64,000 nucleotides of DNA. It comes from Niastella caeni (GTDB taxonomy: Bacteria; Bacteroidota; Bacteroidia; Chitinophagales; Chitinophagaceae). Every line of letters starts with the position of its first letter. The first letter of the stretch is position 1. The notes beneath the pieces were generated by a model. That model worked only from the letters and a program-made list of their open reading frames with translations. It was not told the DNA's origin and did not search any database. The translations under genes were made by a program, and so were the position numbers. Shown one piece after another: positions 59,822 through 64,000 of this stretch. The stretch is from NCBI RefSeq assembly GCF_004834005.1, contig NZ_STFF01000016.1, positions 62,001-126,000 on the forward strand, in the 5' to 3' direction.

Positions 59822-60033
59822 TCCCAAAAAACAAAACCCAAACTCCAAAAAATAAATACTCAAAAACCAAAACCCAAGCGCCAAAATGCTGCATTAGCAA
59901 ATCTTGTAATTTGAGTATTGAATTTTGAGATTTTTTGGTTCTTGTGATTTGAATTTTGGGTTCTTTTATTTGGTTCTTGTGATTTGCGATTTGGAATTTG
60001 ACCTGGTTCTTGTAATTTGAATTTTGTGATTTG
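59822..60033. repeat. long heptad-type array, two facing arms (AAAACCC / TTGTGAT)
   Basis: Left arm AAAACCC, AAACTCC, AAAAAAT, one 8-bp word, AAAAACC, AAAACCC, AAGCGCC, AAAATGC (59833-59889). The right half (about 59920-60033) is built from TTGTGAT, TTGCGAT, TTGGAAT, TTGAATT words with repeated GGTTCTTG insertions. It fills almost the whole gap between the esterase and OsmC genes. Confidence 0.65.
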
Positions 60034-60043
60034 TTCTTCTATT

Positions 60044-60469
60044 TTAGCCAATAATCATTTCGGGTTTCCAATTGAAGGTAACGTTAACCTCAATATCCGG
60101 ATGAATGCTGTACATAACGGGGCAGGTATTGGCTGCACGTTCCAGGATGGTCTTTTGCTTTTCATCTACCTGCAGGGTATCCGGGAAATGAAATGTTAAA
60201 TTTATGCCACCAATCCGGCGTGGATCTGACTTCATGATCTTTTCTACATCTATTTTAATGCCTTTGATATCAAGATCCATATCGCGCGCTTTGATGCCCA
60301 TGATCGTTAGCATGCAGGTCCCCAGGGCAGTTGCCACCATATCGGTCGGCGAAAAGCGTTCTCCCAAACCCTGGTTATCTGGTGGCGCGTCAGTTTCAAT
60401 AACGGATCCGGATTTTATATGTGTACAAACCGTTCGCAGATTTCCTTCGTAAACTACTGTTGAGGTCAT
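60044..60469 (-). CDS. OsmC family protein
   Basis: 141 residues from ATG 60469; the frame is open to 60700, but the family starts at MTSTVVYEGNL. The two redox cysteines of OsmC/Ohr are present: Cys52 in ALGTCMLTIMG and Cys116 in ANTCPVMYSIHPDI, with the usual FSPTDMVATALG helix. It probably reduces organic hydroperoxides. OsmC and Ohr cannot be separated with confidence here. The start region is divergent from the next gene by 49 bp. Confidence 0.92.
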   Translation of the reverse strand: MTSTVVYEGNLRTVCTHIKSGSVIETDAPPDNQGLGERFSPTDMVATALGTCMLTIMGIKARDMDLDIKGIKIDVEKIMKSDPRRIGGINLTFHFPDTLQVDEKQKTILERAANTCPVMYSIHPDIEVNVTFNWKPEMIIG

Positions 60470-60518
60470 TATGTATATTTTTGCCTTAAATTTACGTTTA
60501 ATAATCAAATCATAGCCA

Positions 60519-61322
60519 GTGAAGAAATTTGTTTTGTTCCTTTTGGCTGGTACGCTTGCATCCACTTTGTGGGCGCAGACTAATCCAACTCCCAAATCGC
60601 CAACCGCAAAAAAAGACAGGCAGGCCGCAAAACGTGAAAGGATCAATAACCTGCTAAAGCAGGAGGAGGAAGGAGAAATTATTTTTAGTAAGCAAAGCAT
60701 TTTCGGCTTAAAATTAAATACCGATGGCTACGGACTTTCCTACGAAATAGGACGGTTTAAAAGCGCCCGGGTAGCCAATATCTTTCAGTTGGAGATAAAC
60801 GAGAAAAAGCATAAAAAAGAAAAGCGCACCTCTCTGCTGAACGGTTTTAACTTCAATAGCGTCATTTTCGGTAAACTCAATAATTTTTACCAGGTAAAAC
60901 TTGGTGTGGGCCAGCAACGCATTATTGGCGGTAAAGGCAATAAGAACGGGGTAGCGGTTATGGCTGTTTACACCGGCGGGTTGAGCATTGGGTTGGAAAA
61001 ACCGTATTATGTAGACGTGATCGACAATGCCCAGCAACGGTATCGCAAAACCTATCCCGATATTACCGACAGCGGCTATATAGAGCAAGGTGCGTCTGGA
61101 TTTACCGTGGGATGGAATAAAGTGCAGCCTAAATACGGTTTGCATGCCAAAGGCGCCCTTCGTTTTGACTATGGCCGGTTCAATGAAACCATTTCGGCCA
61201 TTGAAGTAGGGCTGAATGCAGAATACTATCTTACCAAAGTAGCCCAAATGGCCTATAACCCTGAAAAGAATTTCTTCTTCAACGCCTATATTTCATTGCT
61301 GCTGGGCCGGCGAAAGTCGTAA
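60519..61322 (+). CDS. secreted or outer-membrane protein of unknown function
   Basis: 267 residues, GTG start at 60519. Signal peptide to about residue 20 (ASTLWAQ), a basic Lys/Arg-rich stretch (KSPTAKKDRQAAKRERINNLLKQEEEGEIIF), then a beta-rich part (SIFGLKLNTDGYGLSYEIGRFKSARVANIFQLEINEKKHKKEK; KYGLHAKGALRFDYGRFNETISAIEVGLNAEYYL) that looks like a small outer-membrane barrel. A -7-like TATTTTTG lies at 60476-60483. No family recognised. lipA is downstream after an array. Confidence 0.75.
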   Translation: MKKFVLFLLAGTLASTLWAQTNPTPKSPTAKKDRQAAKRERINNLLKQEEEGEIIFSKQSIFGLKLNTDGYGLSYEIGRFKSARVANIFQLEINEKKHKKEKRTSLLNGFNFNSVIFGKLNNFYQVKLGVGQQRIIGGKGNKNGVAVMAVYTGGLSIGLEKPYYVDVIDNAQQRYRKTYPDITDSGYIEQGASGFTVGWNKVQPKYGLHAKGALRFDYGRFNETISAIEVGLNAEYYLTKVAQMAYNPEKNFFFNAYISLLLGRRKS

Positions 61323-61327
61323 CAAAA

Positions 61328-61449
61328 GCTAGTGGTAAGTAGTAAGTAGCTAGTAGGAAATACCAAAAGGGCTTCCCACTAGCTACTTGTCATTTATAAA
61401 CTAACTGCATTTCCCCACTAGCCACTGGCCTCTAACCACTAGCCGCTGA
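61328..61449. repeat. heptad word array, two facing arms (GCTAGTG / CCACTAG)
   Basis: Left arm GCTAGTG, GTAAGTA, GTAAGTA, GCTAGTA (61328-61355). Right arm CCACTAG, CTACTTG (61376-61389), then after a spacer CCACTAG, CCACTGG, CCTCTAA, CCACTAG, CCGCTGA (61415-61449). It begins 5 bp after the stop of the preceding gene. The rest of the gap to lipA holds the promoter element below. Confidence 0.82.
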
Positions 61450-61501
61450 TTTATACACTCTTACGGGATAACTAAAAGCCTCCCATTACGCACTTTTGTG
61501 T

Positions 61502-61509
61502 TATTTTTG
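61502..61509 (+). promoter_or_regulatory. -7 promoter element upstream of lipA
   Basis: TATTTTTG matches TAnnTTTG; no TTTG stands at the expected distance upstream. Leader about 130 nt. Confidence 0.42.
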
Positions 61510-61643
61510 TGGGCGTTTAGCCATACCTTTTCCAGTAGCGAGTTATATATCAATTTGTTATAATCAGCCGAGTTAACCTTTTGGGTTTTGTTGTGTTATA
61601 ATACCGTGAGCAACCATAAGGTATAATTAGAATATAAAGACAT

Positions 61644-62582
61644 ATGCAGGAATTACCCGTTATCAGTAATGTAAATGAATCAACCTCTGTTGTAAAAAAG
61701 CCCAACTGGCTGCGCGTGAAATTACCTACCGGCGAAAATTACCGGCATGTGCGCAACCTGGTTGATCAACATAAACTGCACACCATTTGTGAAAGCGGCA
61801 ATTGCCCTAATATGGGTGAATGCTGGGGCGAAGGAACGGCTACTTTTATGATCCTGGGTAATGTGTGTACCCGCAGTTGCGGTTTTTGTGCGGTAGCTAC
61901 CGGCCGGCCCGATGCCGTTGACTGGGACGAACCACAACGCGTAGCAGAAGCCATTCATTTGATGAAAGTAAAGCACGCCGTATTAACTTCTGTTGACCGC
62001 GACGAGTTGAAAGACGGCGGCAGCATCATCTGGCACAATACCATTAAAGCCGTAAAATCACTAAATTCCGATACTACACTCGAAACGCTGATCCCCGATT
62101 TTAAAGGCAAGGCGGAAGATATACAGCGCGTTATTGACGCAGCCCCTGAAGTAGTGTCGCATAATATAGAAACTGTTGAACGCCTCACCCGGCAGGTTCG
62201 CATTCAGGCCAAATACCGCCGCAGCATGGAAGTGCTGAAGATCCTGAAACAAGGCGGCATGCGCACCAAAAGCGGTATCATGTGCGGACTGGGCGAAACA
62301 AAGGAAGAAGTATTACAAACCATGCAGGACCTGGTTAACAGCGGGGTAGATGTAATAACGCTGGGCCAATACCTGCAACCCACCCGCAAGCATTTACCGG
62401 TTGTGCGTTTTGTGCACCCCGATGAATTTGCCGAATACCGCGAAGCCGGTTACAACATGGGCTTTGATTATGTAGAAAGCGGACCGCTCGTTCGTTCCTC
62501 TTATCATAGCGAACGCCATGTAATACCAGGATATGGTAAGAATAAATGGCTTCAGGAGAAACAAATGTTGAATATTGAATAA
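61644..62582 (+). CDS. lipA: lipoyl synthase
   Basis: 312 residues. Radical-SAM enzyme that inserts two sulphurs into protein-bound octanoyl groups to make lipoate. Both cluster motifs are present: auxiliary CESGNCPNMGEC (Cys49, Cys54, Cys60) and radical-SAM CTRSCGFC (Cys75, Cys79, Cys82), plus GLGETKEEV, LGQYLQPTRKHLPVVRFV and the C-terminal RSSYHSE serine ligand. The last few codons (MLNIE) are written in words of the following array, so the extreme C-terminus is unusual while the catalytic part is normal. Confidence 0.97.
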   Translation: MQELPVISNVNESTSVVKKPNWLRVKLPTGENYRHVRNLVDQHKLHTICESGNCPNMGECWGEGTATFMILGNVCTRSCGFCAVATGRPDAVDWDEPQRVAEAIHLMKVKHAVLTSVDRDELKDGGSIIWHNTIKAVKSLNSDTTLETLIPDFKGKAEDIQRVIDAAPEVVSHNIETVERLTRQVRIQAKYRRSMEVLKILKQGGMRTKSGIMCGLGETKEEVLQTMQDLVNSGVDVITLGQYLQPTRKHLPVVRFVHPDEFAEYREAGYNMGFDYVESGPLVRSSYHSERHVIPGYGKNKWLQEKQMLNIE

Positions 62583-62714
62583 TGAATGCCGAATGTCGAA
62601 GGCGGAAGAACGTAGAGGCATTCGATATTGATTATTATTTTGGATTTTACTTCGACATTCAACATTGAACATTCGATATTCAATATTTATAGTGGACATT
62701 CGATATTCAATATT
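62564..62714. repeat. heptad word array, two facing arms (AATGTCG / CGACATT), overlapping two coding sequences
   Basis: Left arm AATGTTG, AATATTG, AATAATG, AATGCCG, AATGTCG (62564-62598). Right arm CGACATT, CAACATT, GAACATT, CGATATT, CAATATT (62653-62687), TATAGTG, a 6-bp GACATT, then CGATATT, CAATATT (62701-62714). GAATGTCGAAG (62591-62601) pairs perfectly with CTTCGACATTC (62650-62660). It covers the last codons of lipA and the first codons of the glycosidase gene. Confidence 0.88.
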
Positions 62715-63654
62715 AATAACGATCTGCTTTTTGCCCCTTTGGGGTTTTAGCCAACTTCACTGGGCAAAGGCAAACAATGAATTCGACAGCCTGCCTGGTT
62801 CCATTCGTGTTTTTAAAACTTCCGATTCATTAAACGGCCGCCCTTTTAAAGCATATTGCGTTGAAGTGCGGCTGAAAGACAAGCGCCTCGACTTCACCGC
62901 CCAAACGGGCGCGGGTAGTTGCTATACCCCCTCGCAATTTTATTCCAAAGAAGGAAAGCCGTATATAGTAGTGAACGGTGGGTATTTCTCTTTTCAAACC
63001 CACCAAAACCTGAATGTGATCATCCGCAACGGTAAAATGGAAGCGTATAATATTCCCGCGTTGAAAAGCCTGTTCAGCGATTCGTTCTACTATGCCACGC
63101 GCAGCGCTTTTGGCATCAGTAAAAAACGCCTGCCCGATGTTGCCTGGCTGTTCACCGACACGGCCAAACGATGGCCTTATGCCTTTCAAACCCATCCCAT
63201 TATTGCCAAAGGCGGCAACCCAGATCCTTCGTTTACCGACCTGCGTACCATTGAACAATGGAACTGGTGGAAGATGCATACCGCCATTGGCGGCGGTCCG
63301 GTACTGGTGCAGGAAGGCTCGGTATTTATTACGAATAAAGAAGAACAGTTGTATGCGTTTGAAAGAAACGACCGGCACCCGCGTACCGCCATCGGGTATA
63401 CCCGCAATCACCGGTTGATTATCCTGGTTATACAGGGCCGTTCGCCCGGGGTTTCGGAAGGCGCTACATTAGATGAAACCGCCCGCATGCTGGTTGACCT
63501 GGGTTGTGTTGAAGCGATGAACCTCGATGGGGGTGGCAGCAGTTGTTTGCTGATCAATGGCAGGGAAACGATTCAGCCGGCAGATGGGGGAGCACAAAGG
63601 CCAGTGGCGAGTGTGTTTATTGTGAAAGAGAAAGAACCTAAGAAGAGGAAATAA
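62692..63654 (+). CDS. phosphodiester glycosidase family protein (NAGPA-like, PF09992)
   Basis: 320 residues from GTG 62692, which gives a reasonable signal peptide (MDIRYSILITICFLPLWGFSQ); TTG 62665 is an alternative. The NAGPA fold is clear: YIVVNGGYFSF, the central AIGGGPVLVQEG, HPRTAIGYTRNHRLIILVIQGR and EAMNLDGGGSSCLLINGR. The human relative removes N-acetylglucosamine phosphodiesters; bacterial members act on sugar-phosphate or cell-wall polymers. Secreted. The signal peptide is partly written in words of the upstream array, and the same word family also follows its stop. Confidence 0.88.
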   Translation: MDIRYSILITICFLPLWGFSQLHWAKANNEFDSLPGSIRVFKTSDSLNGRPFKAYCVEVRLKDKRLDFTAQTGAGSCYTPSQFYSKEGKPYIVVNGGYFSFQTHQNLNVIIRNGKMEAYNIPALKSLFSDSFYYATRSAFGISKKRLPDVAWLFTDTAKRWPYAFQTHPIIAKGGNPDPSFTDLRTIEQWNWWKMHTAIGGGPVLVQEGSVFITNKEEQLYAFERNDRHPRTAIGYTRNHRLIILVIQGRSPGVSEGATLDETARMLVDLGCVEAMNLDGGGSSCLLINGRETIQPADGGAQRPVASVFIVKEKEPKKRK

Positions 63655-63761
63655 TATCGAATATCCAATATTGAATGTAAAATGTCGAAGTAAATACAAA
63701 ATAATTTCTGTAATTACTTCGACATTCGTTATTCGACATTCGTTATTCGACATTCAATATT
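63653..63761. repeat. heptad word array, two facing arms (AATATCG / CGACATT)
   Basis: Left arm AATATCG, AATATCC, AATATTG, AATGTAA, AATGTCG (63653-63687). Right arm CGACATT, CGTTATT, CGACATT, CGTTATT, CGACATT, CAATATT (63720-63761). AATGTCGAAGTAA (63681-63693) and TTACTTCGACATT (63714-63726) pair perfectly over 13 bp. It spans from the glycosidase stop to the ROK gene stop. Confidence 0.88.
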
Positions 63762-64000
63762 CTAAACAACCTTATCCGTCTTCGCTTCCCAAACCAACGC
63801 ACTGGCGCCAAGAATCGCCGCATCCGCTTCGCGCAGTTCAGAGAACAACAGTTTTACTTTGTTCTGGAAAATAGGAAGCAGGTTCTTTTCCATGTGTTCG
63901 CGGGTTGGGTTCAGGATCAGGTCGCCGGCCTTCGTCATACCGCCGAATAAAATAATGGCTTCAGGCGAAGAGAACATCACAAAATTGGCCAGAGCCAGTC
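63762..64000 (-). CDS. ROK family protein, C-terminal part (5' end beyond window)
   Basis: The frame is open from the window edge: LALANFVMFSSPEAIILFGG, then MTKAGDLILNPTREHMEKNLLPIFQNKVKLLFSEL and ADAAILGASALVWEAK, the end of the ROK sugar-kinase fold (ILFGGxxxAGDxLxxP and the IxGAAxL helix). A glucokinase or other sugar kinase is likely, as no DNA-binding part can be seen in this piece. Only about 79 residues are present. Confidence 0.85.
   Translation of the reverse strand, partial: LALANFVMFSSPEAIILFGGMTKAGDLILNPTREHMEKNLLPIFQNKVKLLFSELREADAAILGASALVWEAKTDKVV

Overview
The window looks like chromosomal DNA from a member of the Bacteroidota, most likely family Chitinophagaceae (Niastella or Chitinophaga type). 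The reasons are: promoters of the form TTTG-N20-TAnnTTTG (best cases at 28788-28819 and 46514-46545); many signal peptides ending in FSQ or AQ; several TonB-dependent or OMP_b-brl_3 outer-membrane proteins; an arginine decarboxylase of the short Bacteroidota type; and a zinc-free L31. I see no insertion sequence, prophage, CRISPR array, tRNA or rRNA. Both window edges cut genes: a MarR-like regulator on the left and a ROK-family protein on the right.

Layout. 1-11.3 kb: a complete histidine-utilisation route (hutH, hutU, hutI, hutG) on the + strand, interleaved with a secreted protein, a fused trehalose-6-phosphate synthase/phosphatase and a PF10136 membrane protein. 11.4-16.4 kb: minus-strand genes for a patatin fused to an outer-membrane barrel, an SSAT-like acetyltransferase and an ABC-F ATPase. 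16.6-24.8 kb: a DUF3347 protein plus TonB receptor pair, a PhyH dioxygenase, an M28 peptidase and two paralogous secreted proteins of unknown function. 25.1-29.6 kb: the translation block thrS-infC-rpmI-rplT, split by a reverse-strand lipoprotein gene. 29.9-38.9 kb: arginine decarboxylase, NTF2-like protein, Hsp20, bacilliredoxin, lgt and a GT39/GT2 pair. 39.3-45.1 kb: two paralogous outer-membrane beta-barrel proteins with a possible 22-residue lipopeptide gene between them. 45.6-49.6 kb: yajQ, a candidate structured small RNA, type B rpmE, a GlmU-like left-handed helix protein, tpiA and a hemerythrin. 49.7-57.2 kb: a surface-glycan region (three glycosyltransferases, a flippase, a sulfatase-fold membrane protein and two membrane proteins). 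57.4-64 kb: acyl-CoA-binding protein, CBS pair, sialate O-acetylesterase, OsmC, lipA, phosphodiester glycosidase and the ROK fragment.

The most unusual thing in the window is not a gene. Most intergenic gaps that follow a gene end hold arrays of short degenerate words repeated with an exact period of 7 or 8 bp. Examples are GTTTATG, GGTTACC, CGACATT, GCTAGTA and GAGGTCT (period 7) and GATTTCGG, AATTTGCA and TTGATGGC (period 8). Most are arranged as two facing arms, the second built from the reverse complement of the first. The word differs from gap to gap but the plan is the same. Every convergent gap longer than about 50 bp has one, while divergent promoter gaps have none or only a short trace, so the arrays behave as 3'-end elements. 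At lipA and the downstream glycosidase gene an array forms the end of one coding sequence and the start of the next. I do not recognise this as a named repeat family. A second non-coding candidate is a promoter-to-terminator unit at 46267-46420 that encodes an RNA of about 110 nt with three mutually compatible stems.
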